DNA of 64,000 bases from Volvox africanus. Taxonomy: Eukaryota > Chlorophyta > Chlorophyceae > Chlamydomonadales > Volvocaceae. The position numbers and the translations under genes were made by a program. The stretch is taken from the NCBI GenBank assembly GCA_030268105.1, contig BSDZ01000116.1:1450001-1514000 (forward strand), in the 5' to 3' direction. Below, one piece after another: positions 13,429-25,751 of this stretch. Below the pieces are notes generated by a model, which was not told the origin of the DNA, searched no databases, and was given only the letters and a program-made list of their open reading frames with translations. How positions within the stretch are numbered: the stretch's first letter is position 1; each line of letters opens with the position of its first letter.

Positions 13429-16313
13429 GTTATCATTATTATTTATATTTTACTTCACATATTTTACATAACAAGAATATTTTTTTCAAATCGTTTTGGC
13501 GCAATGTTAATGATGGTATAGATCCTTTCATCCGGATTTATCGGTTATGTCGTACGTGTTGTACGCAATCCAACCGAATCGCAGGTGCCTCAGCTTACAC
13601 TCGCCATTATGACTACCCTCGCATGCGCGCCATCGCCGACAAGGTACGACATTTCTGCGGCGCTCGTCGTTTTCTTTCCCTACACTATTATGATGGCTCG
13701 TAATTGCGATACGAAAATGTTGTCACATTTTTATATCTTTTCCGTTCTTTATGTCCAGCTGTCTGTGTATCCTCTCCAGCTCTCGGGAGTTCAATTTTAT
13801 TTATTTTATGTTCACGAAGTAAGGAGGTAATCCAAATCCAGATGTCCCATAAAAACTAGTAATGCAATTTAAAATAAATTTCGATTTTAAAGCCCATGCA
13901 TTTATAAACTCTTCTCCCCACCCTCCCTGCACTCAACCCCCTCACCCCCCGACCCCCCAACCAGGTGGGCGCCTGGCTCTTGGCCGATATGGCCCACATT
14001 AGCGGGCTGGTGGCGGCGGATCTTGTACCCTCACCATTCGGTTACGCCGACGTCGTCACAACCACCACACACAAGTCACTGCGGGGCCCTCGAGGAGCGA
14101 TGATCTTTTACCGACGTGGTGTACGGCGTACGGACGCCAAGACGGGCAAACCGGTCATGTACGACATTGAGGACAAGATCAACTTCGCGGTTTTCCCGGG
14201 CTTGCAGGTGCGCGGGAGTGTCAACGATTACCTTACTTTGTTCGGGATAAATGTATGTGTACGGCACCAGATTCTCTTAGGTGTTCATCCTTCCCCCCCT
14301 TCCCCCCCGGGGCACCGCTTGACGTGGTTTCCGTCATTTTCATGGGTTTGGCCCCGTCCCCCCGTCCCCCCGTCCCCGTCCCCCCTCCAACATATCGCGG
14401 TTAGTTATGCTTTACAGCAGCGTCCAAAGCGATATCAGGTCTCGTTTGTTCGTCTCTCTCCCCCCCCCTTACAACTGCCTTTGTGTATTTCCCCCGGTGA
14501 ACCCCGGCCCCTCCCCCCTTCTCCCCTCCCCCCTTCTCCCCTCCCCCCGCCACCCGGGCACCCTCCAGGGAGGGCCGCACAACCACACCATCTCCGGTCT
14601 TGCATGTGCTCTGAAGCAAGCAGCTACCCCCGAGTTTAGGGCGTACCAACAGCAGGTGGGAAGCAGACGGTCAGCCTGTGTCATGTGTGTGTTTGTGTGT
14701 GTGTATGTACGAGTGTTGCACTTCGTTCCCACAACTCACTTCTACGCCACATACTTTCACAGCCGTGCAAAATTATGAGGTGTTTTATTTTGGATCTTGG
14801 TGGGTGTTTGGGTTCATAAACCGCCCTTCCTGGTTTTCACCTGGCCTCTGTGCCCTGTTTACCACGGCAGAAGGGGGAGAAGGAAAGGGGATGTGCTCGG
14901 GCGGTATTAAAACACACGAATGCGTGTGTTTCAATTCTCACCCCCCCCCCTAACCCCAACACCTACCGGTGCAGGTGATGGCCAACAGCCAGGCACTGGC
15001 CAAGGGTATGGCGAAGAGGGGTCACAAGCTCGTATCCGGAGGTACGGACAACCACATCGTACTGGTGGATCTGCGGCCCAAGGTACGACACTCATGACGG
15101 AGGGAGAAGTTAGTGAGCGTGGTGGCCACATGTAAAATTACACACGCACAAATATGCGGCCGCAGTTAAATACACACATACACACGTTTTCCGCCTTTTC
15201 CCCGTTGGAGGCTGGGGAGATGAGTTTGTCGCTGTGCGTGTATTTGATTTTATTCGTACCCCTGCCCACTTCCTAGGGAGTTGATGGCTCACGCGTTGAG
15301 CGTGTGCTGGAGCTGGCCCACATCGCCGCGAACAAAAACACCGTGCCGGGGGACACGTCGGCGTTGGTCCCGGGAGGGCTGCGGATGGGGTCCCCCGCCC
15401 TGACCTCCCGCGGCTTCGTTGAGGAAGACTTCGACCAGGTGGGCTGAAAGGGGCGGGCGTTTCCTAACTGATTTCCTAACCAGCCTGACAACAGAAAACG
15501 GAAATTTCTTAACTGATTTCTGCATCCTCTTCTCAGATCCAATTTGTTTCCTATGGATAGTATTGCGGTTACGGAGGGTACGGAGGGTAGCAATTCTTAC
15601 ACTATTGCACTTTCGTACAAACTGCCTTCGCGTTATCAATCTCCAAACTTCTCAACCACCAGGTGGCTGACTACGTTGACCGGGCGGTCAATATTGCGGT
15701 GGGGCTGAAGGCTCAATACCCGAAGCTGAAGGAGTTCCGCGAGTACCTCACCAAGGAGGTGGGCAGGGGAAAAGAGGGGCGCGCGCGCGTGTGTGTGTAT
15801 GTGTGAAATGTACGTACGTGTCTGGGGTGTTTCGTTGCGAGGACTTATGAGATTTACAGGGGGATGGACTTCAGTTTTCTTATATTAAACAAACCCTCAC
15901 CATCCTTTCCACCAGCTGCTAGTGCAAAAATGTGTTCCCCTCACAATTCAGCCATTAAAACACATTTCCCCTCTCCCTCCCCCACCCCCATCCCTTCGTG
16001 GTGCGAGTGACCCCCCATCAACTCCCCGTCCTCTTTATCCCCCTCACGCTTACTCCTCACCGTCAACTCCTCTCTCTATTCCTCAATGAATATTTACCGT
16101 ACTGGATGTCCGATGCTAATGCATGCCGATACCGACCCGTGGGTCTTTCCTTCCCTCCTTCCTCCCGTTCAACTCACGCACATACACACACGCACACTCC
16201 CACCCTCACAGTCGCCCCCCGAGCTGACTACCTTGAAGAAGGACGTGGAGACCTTCGCAAAGCAGTTCCCCACCATTGGGTTTGAGAAGGGCACCATGCG
16301 ATATAAAAACTGA
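10694..16313 (+). CDS. SHMT: Serine hydroxymethyltransferase, organellar
   Basis: A PLP enzyme interconverting serine plus tetrahydrofolate with glycine plus 5,10-methylene-tetrahydrofolate. Fifteen exons: 10694-10753, 10843-10875, 10956-11021, 11085-11171, 11375-11527, 12047-12133, 12590-12715, 13173-13269, 13585-13643, 13965-14207, 14569-14655, 14975-15082, 15277-15438, 15663-15758, 16212-16313. They join in frame to 521 residues, the usual length for an organellar SHMT. The first 30 or so residues ([19 protein letters not shown]...) are basic, lack acids and resemble a mitochondrial presequence. Clear family blocks are [19 protein letters not shown], the [10 protein letters not shown] block, [13 protein letters not shown], and [13 protein letters not shown] with the Schiff-base lysine near residue 293. 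C-terminal blocks are GGTDNHI and [12 protein letters not shown]. No catalytic block is missing. Plastid rather than mitochondrial targeting cannot be excluded. Confidence 0.97.
13361..13445. repeat. (AAT)n/(ATT)n microsatellite in SHMT intron
   Basis: A run of AAT units switches into ATT units, so the two halves are self-complementary and can fold as a hairpin. It lies in intron 13270-13584. Confidence 0.9.
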
Positions 16314-18720
16314 ACTTAATTGACCACGACAGGGGAGCGCGTGGGGCGAGGAGGGGTGAGGAGGAAATCCGGGACTTAAGGGAAGGGGTTAACTTGTGCT
16401 ATGTGACTCATGACATCTCATCCATCCGCGAGCGCGGATCTGGAAGTTGTACGGAAGTTGGTGTTTGGCTTCCATTCGGCTAATGCGGTCTCCAAGTGTC
16501 CGTTAGGTTTTGGATCGTTGGGCGTTAGTCGTTGGTTCCTTAGGGTTAGCGGAAGGGTACGGGAAGGAGAAGGGTGGACAGCCTGGTTTGCATTGGGCCC
16601 TGCAGAGACCTTCCGGACGAGCAGTCATCACAAACCGCCGTATTATCCAGATTCTGCCGTACGCAATTTTACATGACGATGTCATTCCCTGGCATATCGC
16701 CCCCGAAATGTTCACCTCTAAGAAACGTCGTAACGCTGATGTTGCTGTGCTGTGTATTTGTGAGTCCTCGTCAACGACTGAAACATGGTGGACTTTGAAG
16801 CAACTCTGGTATTCTTGTGGGGGGGGAATGGCTGAAGAAGAGGGTGGGGTATTTTGTTTGACTGTTTTGGCAGTTGATGGCTCCTCTCCCGGCAATTTTT
16901 CACTTCGCTGTGTGAGGTTTGTCACAACCCCTGCCTCCTCCTCCCCCATGACTTTCCCTCCTCCCCTTCCTCCTCCCCCCCCTGATCCTCCCCCCCCTTC
17001 GGGCTCGGGTCCTCTCCTTCCAAAACACATTTCCTCACTGTGGGTCATTCTCTGGACACGAACGTACGTACGTACGTACGTACTAACGTACACATACGTA
17101 CGTACATGTATACATACATACATATCGCCTGCTGAGGCTTGGGGGTAGTGTTAAATCAACGAGGGCGGGGGAGGAGGAGGCGGCCATCATTGAAGAGATG
17201 CCGGGATGTATAGAGATGCCGCGAGAGGACATAAGGGGAGGACAGATCTGCGGTACAATACCGTACGGAGATGAATGTAAGACAGTATATGTAAGGAGGG
17301 GGTGAATTTTCCTTGATCGTCGTTTATCTTTTATCTTTTGAACGACAGCCTCAGGAAATAAAGCGGTTATATGATCCGACCAGATGAAGAGGTTCCTTCT
17401 GCTGTTGTCATGTCGTCATACTCTAACGGTCACGTAAAATTCAATTTTGACATAAAACATTTTGCTACTATTTGATGTCTGAAAATGGCATGGTGCATAT
17501 GTGAGGGCACCCTCGAATCCGTATTTGCACTTAAAGAAGCGCGTGGCTGCAACTTGGACGCAGTGAAATGCCAACGACTAACTGATGATGCCAACCGAGT
17601 AACCCCCTCGTCCTGGTGACGAGGATGCGTGTTGGCTGAGGATATGAGCGATATCAGTGAGGCTCATCAATGGCGTCACAAAAACTTACTCGTCCGTACA
17701 CAGCCTACGAAGGTGTACGACAGCTTGCAAAACACTACAGGCAGGCGTCAGTGTCGAGCGGGCGTCAAAGCCGTCAAAACAAGACTTTCGTACAAGGGAA
17801 ATTCGAGACCCTAATTTGCCACATACAGACCAACGGAATTCGTACATCGTACATCCGTACACCGGTACATACACACAGGACCATACATGTCACTCGTGTG
17901 CACATGTCTGGTTCGTGATTTATCTAACGGCTATGTTATGACCAGCAGCAGGCACCTTCAACGACAACATGTTTAAGCAAGCGCTTAAACATGCAGCGAC
18001 ATGCAGCGTAATACGAACCATTTTACAGGGTGCGCATGCGTACGGCGGATATCCATGTACGGCAGCAGCCCCTCAGCTCCCTTATGTTCTATGGCTTCTA
18101 GGATGGCTCTATGATGGACCCCTGTCGTCATTACCCAAATGCGAATTGAATATTACATTTTGCGTCTACGTGGGGTTTGTACGAATGGGTTCCAACAGAA
18201 TCGGTTATGATCTTGAGAAAAGCAAACTGATTAACATCTTAAACATCACCTCGCGGCAGCACAGGAGCTAACTCTGCCACCCACCTCAACCCCGCCAAAA
18301 CACACACACACACACATATACACACACATACCTCTGGGAAGTCAGGGGAGGTGCTATTGGGAGAGGGAGACACAGCCATCCTCCTTGGGCTTTGCATGAG
18401 GGCCCTACGTGGGCAATAAATCCCCGTACGCTCGTAATCGAATAGATTGACAAACCTGCCCACACCTACGCATTGTCGTACATGTACGACATTGTATAAT
18501 GTATCGTACGTCTAAGGACGCCCGCAGAAGACTAAGTTTGCAAGAACGTATGTCTAAGGACGGCCTGTGTAAGTTTGCCACCCATCAAACCTCCATGCGC
18601 TAAATGCAGTGCAGATGGGCTTTTGCGACTCCCGCTAAAATATGGATTGGATTCTGATGAATACGGCATAGCCGTATTCGATGTTGGATTCCACTGTGCC
18701 TCCCGACATTGAAAAAAAGG
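16314..18720. other. SHMT 3' region and spacer
   Basis: No supported gene. TGTAA motifs, the chlorophyte poly(A) signal, occur at 17275-17279 and again a few bases later and could end the SHMT transcript, although about 960 nt is long for a 3' UTR. A (TACG)n/(CATA)n microsatellite lies at about 17062-17125. Confidence 0.45.
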
Positions 18721-20763
18721 CTTCTTAAGTATCGTGGATCGCTTTAATGACCATCAGATTGCGATCAACCTACTTTCTACCGTCATATCGATCGCAGCAT
18801 GCATGAATGATTTTGTCAACATCATATTCATCGGCCTCGTCGTAAACCATGAACGTGAAAGCATCTTCTCAGACATACGGGAAAATCTAAATTGGGAACA
18901 CCGCTTCCCGATCATCCTTGCCGTATTGTACAGCATAACGTACAAGGCCAAAGACATACATGTTATATATATGCATTCAGCTGCTTCGCCGCGTCTGGCC
19001 CCAAGCCGTCACAACGTCCGGATAATCGTCCGGGCAACATCTGTTAAGCTTTTTGAATGCCGCGCGGCGAGACCGACCGCGGCCAACAGGTCATCTACGG
19101 CGGTGCTTATCAGAAGGTGTCATAATATGAGAAGACGCGATATATCCATTATCCATCAACATCCACATCCATAGGAATGACATGGACGGGACTAACCCTT
19201 TTTCGCAAACCCGTTTCATCCTTCAGGCACCGATGCCAACAACGATATATCGTTGCACCATATCAGCGCATCAATATTTCGCGCTGAGTAGTGTACGTGT
19301 GTCAGGTCTGTGGTGCCGACGATTGGCCAGATGTACTACCGCCTAGCTCTCCTTCCAACGTGAAACCTCATCTGATCATAATAAATAGTAAATAGAACAG
19401 GTTGTGTTGATATGGATATGGAAGAGGAAATGGAGAACGTGGCAGTCCTTGGCGCACTTGTTGCCGGCGCTCAAAGATGCTTTCGGTATTTATAGCTGCG
19501 CCTCGTGGTAAACTCCTCTCATATCAAAGCGATTGAATCAATTCCAAACTCGAAAAGGTCCGCTCGTCGCTGTCGCCTTTTCCCATCAACATCCGCTTCG
19601 GCCATCATCCAGCTACTGAAGCACGTTTGGAGGAAGTGCGTGCCCTCCTCAAGCTGGTCACAAAATTTCTCGCACATGTTCATGACATTGAAAGACCAAC
19701 ATACATCGCACGGCTCCTGGGTGCCGCTGCTGCGAAAGGTAACCGCCGAGCCTTTTCTAATTTTACGCAGCATTGCGATATCCACGTTTCAACTCAATGT
19801 CTTGTAGTTGTAGTAATAAATATTAAGCTTCGCTTCCTACCGCTTCCCTCCAGATAAATCGCTTTTCTCCGATAGGGGTCTGAGTTTATGAAATATTACC
19901 GACGCAGCAACACGACTTTTTTGCGCTGATGGAGAAAGAACCACGTAGGAATATATATATTATTATTATTATTCGGGTATTGTATTATATCAGTATCCAG
20001 TTATGATTGCAACGTCATTGTTCGGTTCGTCTGTCGCACTCTTCCAACAGCTAGACCGACCGATAGACCGTCCTAAACTTCTGCAAAGCCAAGAACACAG
20101 CATTGATGTTTATCCACGACTGCAAAGTATATTTACAATACTTTCTGTAAAAAAAAGTTCTTAATACTTTACAAGGTTGCGCATCGCTCCCGGTGGCGAC
20201 GTTTGACGTTCCAGGTTCCAGTCGAATCTACGAGCGGGCTGTCTTTTCGTTTTCGGGTCGAAATCAGAGACTTCCAACACCCATGCAAACTACCACATAC
20301 ACAGATGCCTGGTAGAAAACTTTTCAACTTCTTCATTTACGATATGAAAAAAATTCGAGGTATCGTTATCCTCGCAGGTTCTTCAGCGAGTACGTACCGC
20401 TGTACAGAAGGATGCATAAGCTGCTGCCAGTGAGTGAGCAATCGAGCACCGCCCATTTTTTCCCGCACTCACGCACCGCACCGGCGGTATCTTCTCCCAA
20501 ATCTTCAATTGCCTGCAATCAAACTTCTATCTTTGCGCTTCAAATCCGCCAACCTGCGAGTATATACCATTTCTTCGGGACTGATAAACGATTATCGTAT
20601 CAACATTTTGAACACAGACAGCAGGACCTCCCGCCGACTGCCTTCTGCACAGTCCTGCTGAGTGATATAATTCCCCAATTGCCCCCTTCTGAGGGTGTGA
20701 GGGAGCGGCTGATGGTACACCGCTCTTCCTCTCTCGCGCTGGCGGCCATTCATCTATACAGCC
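18721..20763 (+). pseudogene. Degenerate coding-like region, probable gene or transposon relic
   Basis: Several partly overlapping open stretches in different frames (18734-19174, 19537-19857, 20203-20433, 20412-20846) have protein-like composition, but I cannot join them through good splice sites. The stretch at 19537-19800 reads as an amphipathic helical segment containing EVRALLKLVTKFLAHV and IARLLGAAAAKGNRRAF. The frame at 20412-20846 runs into the dispersed repeat and ends RCETCNE, so at least the right part is likely transposon-derived. No start codon suits the 19537 frame (a stop lies at 19534-19536). Confidence 0.4.
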
Positions 20764-21092
20764 TATTCCACTGGCGGCGCATCAGTGCCCTAACATTCGA
20801 TGAAATTACATCACATATGAATCGGTGTGAGACGTGTAATGAGTGAGTGTCAGATGCACTTTAGTATACCTGCACTGTGCAGCAATAATAATGCACTGAT
20901 ACTTTGGCGCCTGCCCTTGGAATAGACCTGCTATCTCACGGTTTAGTCATTTACTCGAAATATCCTGCAAATCGTTCGACAGGGTACGGCGCGATGCTGC
21001 TGGACGAGCGAGCGGTTCAGCAGCAGAGCGCCGTACCTGTCTCACTCTTGGCAGTATTTTTCTCATATACCGCCTGACCCGTGATGAGATAA
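20764..21092 (+). repeat. Dispersed repeat, copy 2
   Basis: Close match to copy 1 at 725-1060, same orientation. It continues an open frame from upstream that ends at 20846. The right half contains an imperfect stem: GACAGGGTACGGCGC near 20978 faces GCGCCGTACCTGTC near 21028. Confidence 0.8.
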
Positions 21093-22504
21093 CTGCTCCT
21101 AGTCTGTCTGTCTGTCTGCAGACAGACAGACAGAGTCTCAGATCCTTCAGGTGCTCCTCCTCCCCTCCTCCCCTCCTCTCCCCCCTCCTCCCCTTCTCCC
21201 CTCCTCGCTGTCTTCCGGGACGCTGTCCGTCGGGTTGTTCTGGCTGGTGCAGGATTGGCCCAGATGCTGGCCTAGTTGATGTTGCAAGATCGAGAGGAGA
21301 TCCCAATCTAAGAGAGAGATAACGAGGAGAGAGAGAGAGAAAACAGGAATGCCTACTGGTGATATAGCTGCTTGCGTCCTGGGCAGGTCACTATCTAAAC
21401 AGTGCATATACCCTCCCCACAGCCAGCCTACGTTTATGATAAATAATGACACTCGACGTACCCCACATGGAGCAAGGAGGTCATGCAAAGTCAACAATTC
21501 TTGGTCAAAGAAGAAATGAGCGCGTTGCGGAGAGATGCAGGGTCCGTTCTCAGGTATGGCGTACCCTGCCGTAAACATATCGAGAGAAACGTGTATGACA
21601 CGCAACATGAAATGGCAGTGATAGATGTCGGTAGCAATGGCCGAGTCGGGGTCCCGACCTGTCCCCCCTGCTGGATGTGCAGAGCTATCGCTGGTTGGTA
21701 CGACGGGGTCACTGCTGGTGCCCCACATAGCAGTTCTAACCCCTGATGCATCGACATAAGCGACCTGCCTGCATCTTATCGTGCTCTTTGACATTTAATC
21801 ATCATAATTTATTCCATTCTTATGTTATAAAGTAATCAGCGGATGTGAATTCTCGCCTCACATTCCCCAACTCCATGCCCTATCCAATTCCAGCGAAAAG
21901 TAGTGGTGATAACAGCAGCCATGCGACCGATTCAGCTTGAAGCAATGTTGCAATTGCCAAACTCGCAAGCGAGGTCGGTATTAAGGCATCGGCAATGCCT
22001 GGAGGAGCCGCCGAATATGATTGCGGCTTAGCGTCCACCAAGACAGTATCTCTTTCGGCGTCAATCTCATGATTCAATTCTCCCAAGAAACGTTATATTG
22101 TTTGGCGATGTCTTCGGACTTGGGTTGCGTCCTCGGGACGAGATCGCCGTTATCACAAGGCATGTCCAGTACGCCAGGAAATATGAGAGTTATGACCCTT
22201 GGTTGTCGCACGCAGTAGAAATCCCGCCAAGGCAAGTTACACAAGACCTGCCCATTTTCGAGGAAAAATCGTGTTCCCTAGTTATGGTAAAAAAAGTTCA
22301 GCACAACCGGTAACTCCTTCACCGTTAGCTGCATGGCGCCAGGCAGGAGCTGGCCGAGCAGACATCGAGCTGATCTTTGCGATGCATTATGTGCATAATA
22401 TACGGTATCGACGCTAGAATGCGACGCACTGAAAATTTTTCTTGCGGCTGGAGTTGAGTTCTTACGACGACGTATGTAGCAAGACCCAAAGACTGTCTTA
22501 GCGC
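21093..22504. other. Spacer, no supported gene
   Basis: Contains a (TCTG)n/(CAGA)n palindrome at 21103-21134, then a C/T-rich tract at about 21150-21220. No open frame here has recognisable family sequence. Confidence 0.45.
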
Positions 22505-22549
22505 TTGCCTGCACCTCCCCAACTCCATCATCATTTCATCTTGTGTAAA

Positions 22550-24002
22550 ATGCAATACCAATCCATTCCAAGTACCGCCTTCAACCATAACTGGCAAAGT
22601 CGTCCATCTTCCCTTCTTTTGCTTCGGAACGACTGCTACGACAGCTGTGAACAGGCACGCCACCGTCCATGCTCCTTCACCCTATCTGGTCGAACATCCG
22701 TAGGACATTTCACCTTCACAAAAAGAGTACGGCCGCTGGCAGCCGGAAATCATAGCCCGCTCAGCGAGTCAATCTTTTCACCGCATCTCCCGCCGCACCA
22801 GCCGCCTCAGCGATCCACAACCCCAAAGTCCTTTAAGACAATCCTATCCTGCAATTCCTCCGCCTCTTCCTCCTGCTTCTCCTTCTCCTCCCCTACCCCC
22901 ACCTCCCCCTCGCCGCATGTCTATCGCGAATCGGTAGCTGATAACAACTACACCGTAGTTGCCGCCTCACCACAATCTGTCCACTCCTCGTCCTCGTCCT
23001 CGTCCTCATCCTCATCTTCTCGTCGGGTGGTCCTCCTGGCGAGCGCATCCTCGGCGCTCTTGCTGTTATTGCCACTCCTACCGCCGGAATGCGCACTGAT
23101 CGTTCCCCGCAGCTGCCCATCCGCCAGCGCCCGCTTGCTCCACTCGAAGCGCTCTGATGTGCCCTGTTATCTGACCATCCGCAACCGGAGACCTAGACCG
23201 GTTGATGCCCGCTGGGTCAACTACGATGGTGAGCGCAAGGGTGTGCCGCACATGTGGGCGCGTGTGCGTGCATGTGTGTGTGTGTGTATAATGCATGGGT
23301 TTATGCTAGTGTCTTTTAGTGTGTATGTGCTTGTGAATGTGTTTATGTATGTGCGCGTGCGCGGAGGGGAGGGGTCGTGCGTATGTGTATGTGAAGAAGG
23401 GGGACCTCAGGGGAATAAATGAGATATCAATAGGAGGGGAGGAGGGGAGGAGGGGAGGGGGAGAAGCCACCTCAACATTATTAGTATGGACGTAAAAGGT
23501 TTTTAACCACGACAAGAAATAAAAACAGAGAATTTGAAAAAAAATAAGAAATGATTTCGGAATTAAAGTTGCGTTAAATTGATTACAAGTTTACTGACCA
23601 ACATTCGCACCCAGTACGTTTTCACGACGCGGAATTGTCGCACATACGTACGGTAGGTGATGAGGAATCGTACGCGACCATCCCACCTGGCCATGCGTGG
23701 ACCGTTGAAACGTACGAGGTACGGCGCAGCTGTACAACGCCACTGTGTACGTTAAAAATATACATAGCAACACAATTGAGAAGGTACCTACTCCCGCACA
23801 GTCTGAATCATGCGAGCGCAGGTTGTGATGCACACGTTTTTGCAGCGTTGACGGTTATCTGCGTTTCCGTACAGCATAGTCGGTCACCTGCGTTTCCGTA
23901 CAGGGTACTCCGAAACCAAGACAATATCACATGAGGTCGGGGGCGCACAGGTCTATGATATGATGCCCCGACGACAATGGCGATGTAGTCCTGAAACCCT
24001 AA

Positions 24003-24034
<32 letters not shown>

Positions 24035-25751
24035 CATCTTTCTCTGAGATAGAGAGTTGTATGGCCGTGAGGAACATTATACATGTATACTCTCTATCTC
24101 AGAGAGAGATATTCGGGTTTAACCCCCCAAGTAACAAACAAAACTGTTAACCACTACTCCGTCGGCGCACCATGTGCCATACCATGTGCAGACACACCCT
24201 TGGCGTTTTCGGGACGTACGTACGGGAGATCTCCTTTGCGAGTACGTTGCACAACGTGGTGATCGCCTGCTACAGCTGTACGACGATCCGGAGGGCCTCC
24301 TGGATTTGACACCCGGAAGCAGAAGCAGCAGCAGCGGCAGCAGTGACAACACCATCGTCGGCTCTGTTGGCGGTGGCGGCGACGGCGATATGGAGGATGG
24401 CGGCGACTGGCGTCATCGCCAGCGGCGGCAAAGGCGGCGACAGCCGTCGCAGTACGACACACAACCTCCTCCCGACGCGCCCAACCATTTGGGTCAGATC
24501 TCAACCGCATCCGGCGCAGCCGCCGACGTCAATCCGCACCATCAATCTTTGTCACACTCACTTTTCCAATCAGATCCCGAGCAGCCCCATCAGCAGTTGC
24601 CACCGCCGCCAGCGGTTTCGGAGCGCCCTGGCCTGGCGGGCGGTCTCGATGGCCTCGGAAACCCCGCCGAGCAGTACACGTTGGCCAGTCTGTTGTCGGT
24701 TGCCGTACTCCCTCAAGAGTCCCAGGCGGTGGTGGTGTTAGGCCTAACGGGTTTCGCTCACCCACTCACCTTGTTGGTTGGGGTTTCGGAGGCGAGAAAT
24801 ATTGTGAATGCTGCCGGATCGGCAAGGGGCCGACGGCCAACGCTTCTTGCTACCTGGCTTCAGACGGTGCAGGTACGCTTGAAATGGATATTTTTGGCAA
24901 ATATAAAATCCTTTTTGATTTTGAAAATGTTTTTGAGGGGGAAAGCATTCAAGAATGCGATTACATGGATCGCTTTTGCTATCTTGCGGTATGCTGCTGC
25001 TGCTTTCGCCACAAATACTGCTAATTTGCATACATACACATATACACACATACACACATACACATATACACAGGCTTTGGGGGGCACCTTGGAGCGAGTG
25101 GTCATCACCCGACAAGTGGGCGGCGTCTTCTACGCCCGAATCGTACTCAGTCAGCTGTACTGGGGCCTCCCCACCGCCAAACCCCCCACCGCGGCCGACA
25201 CGCGCTCCGTGCCTTCCCCGCCATCGGGTGGCCATGCCCGTGCACGACACGGGGGGAAGGGGGAGGCGGGGGGGCTGGAGGGGCAAGGGGAAGGGTTTTT
25301 GGTTTCGGTGGACGCGCGGACCTCTGACGCTCTGGCTCTTGCTCTGGAGGCTGGCGTGGAGGTGTTTGTATCGCGACCCGTGGCCGAGTAAGTGGATCTG
25401 GATTTAAAATCTGGATTCAAGATCTGGATTCATCCTGTCCTGTCTTGATGATGTGATTTGGAGAGCAACGCAAAGTTACTCGAATGGTCATCGGGTGTAT
25501 CGTCATCATCCCGTTTGCTAATTGCTGTCCTATCAGCAAAATTCTTTTGCCGCCCCCCGCCCCTCTCCCACCTTTCCCCGCCGCCGTACAGGCTTGTCCA
25601 ACAGCAGTATTTGGAGGTGGAGAAGGATGTGGCGGAGCAGCTGCTGCTGCTGCCGCCGCAACAGATGATGGCTGGGGGGAAGGGGCAGGGGGGGACCTGG
25701 GGAAGTCGCTTCTTGGCCACCGAGGGCCTGCGGAGGGCGCCATTAGTGTGA
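22550..25751 (+). CDS. VHL beta-domain / bifunctional nuclease (DUF151, BFN) fusion protein
   Basis: Exons: 22550-23228, 23657-23718, 24192-24872, 25074-25387, 25592-25751, all in phase, giving 631 residues. An earlier ATG at 22505 would add 15. Residues 1-170 are Ser/Pro-rich like a chloroplast transit peptide. Then comes SSRRVVLLASASSALLLLLP, a twin-arginine plus hydrophobic segment, followed by an Ala region, as in thylakoid-lumen precursors. A VHL beta domain spans exons 1-3 (WVNYDG, YATIPPGHAW, HPWRFRD). After a low-complexity linker a DUF151/BFN domain begins at AEQYTLASLL and ends in exon 4 with FYARIVLSQ and VDARTSDALALALEAGVEVF. The VHL end and BFN start lie in the same uninterrupted exon (24192-24872), so the fusion does not depend on splice prediction. 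BFN proteins have nuclease activity or stress roles in plants and bacteria. The role here is unknown. Confidence 0.82.
24041..24105. repeat. Perfect 17-bp inverted repeat in intron
   Basis: TCTCTGAGATAGAGAGT (24041-24057) is the reverse complement of 24089-24105, with a 31-nt loop. It lies in the VHL-BFN intron 23719-24191, about 90 bp before the acceptor. Confidence 0.9.
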
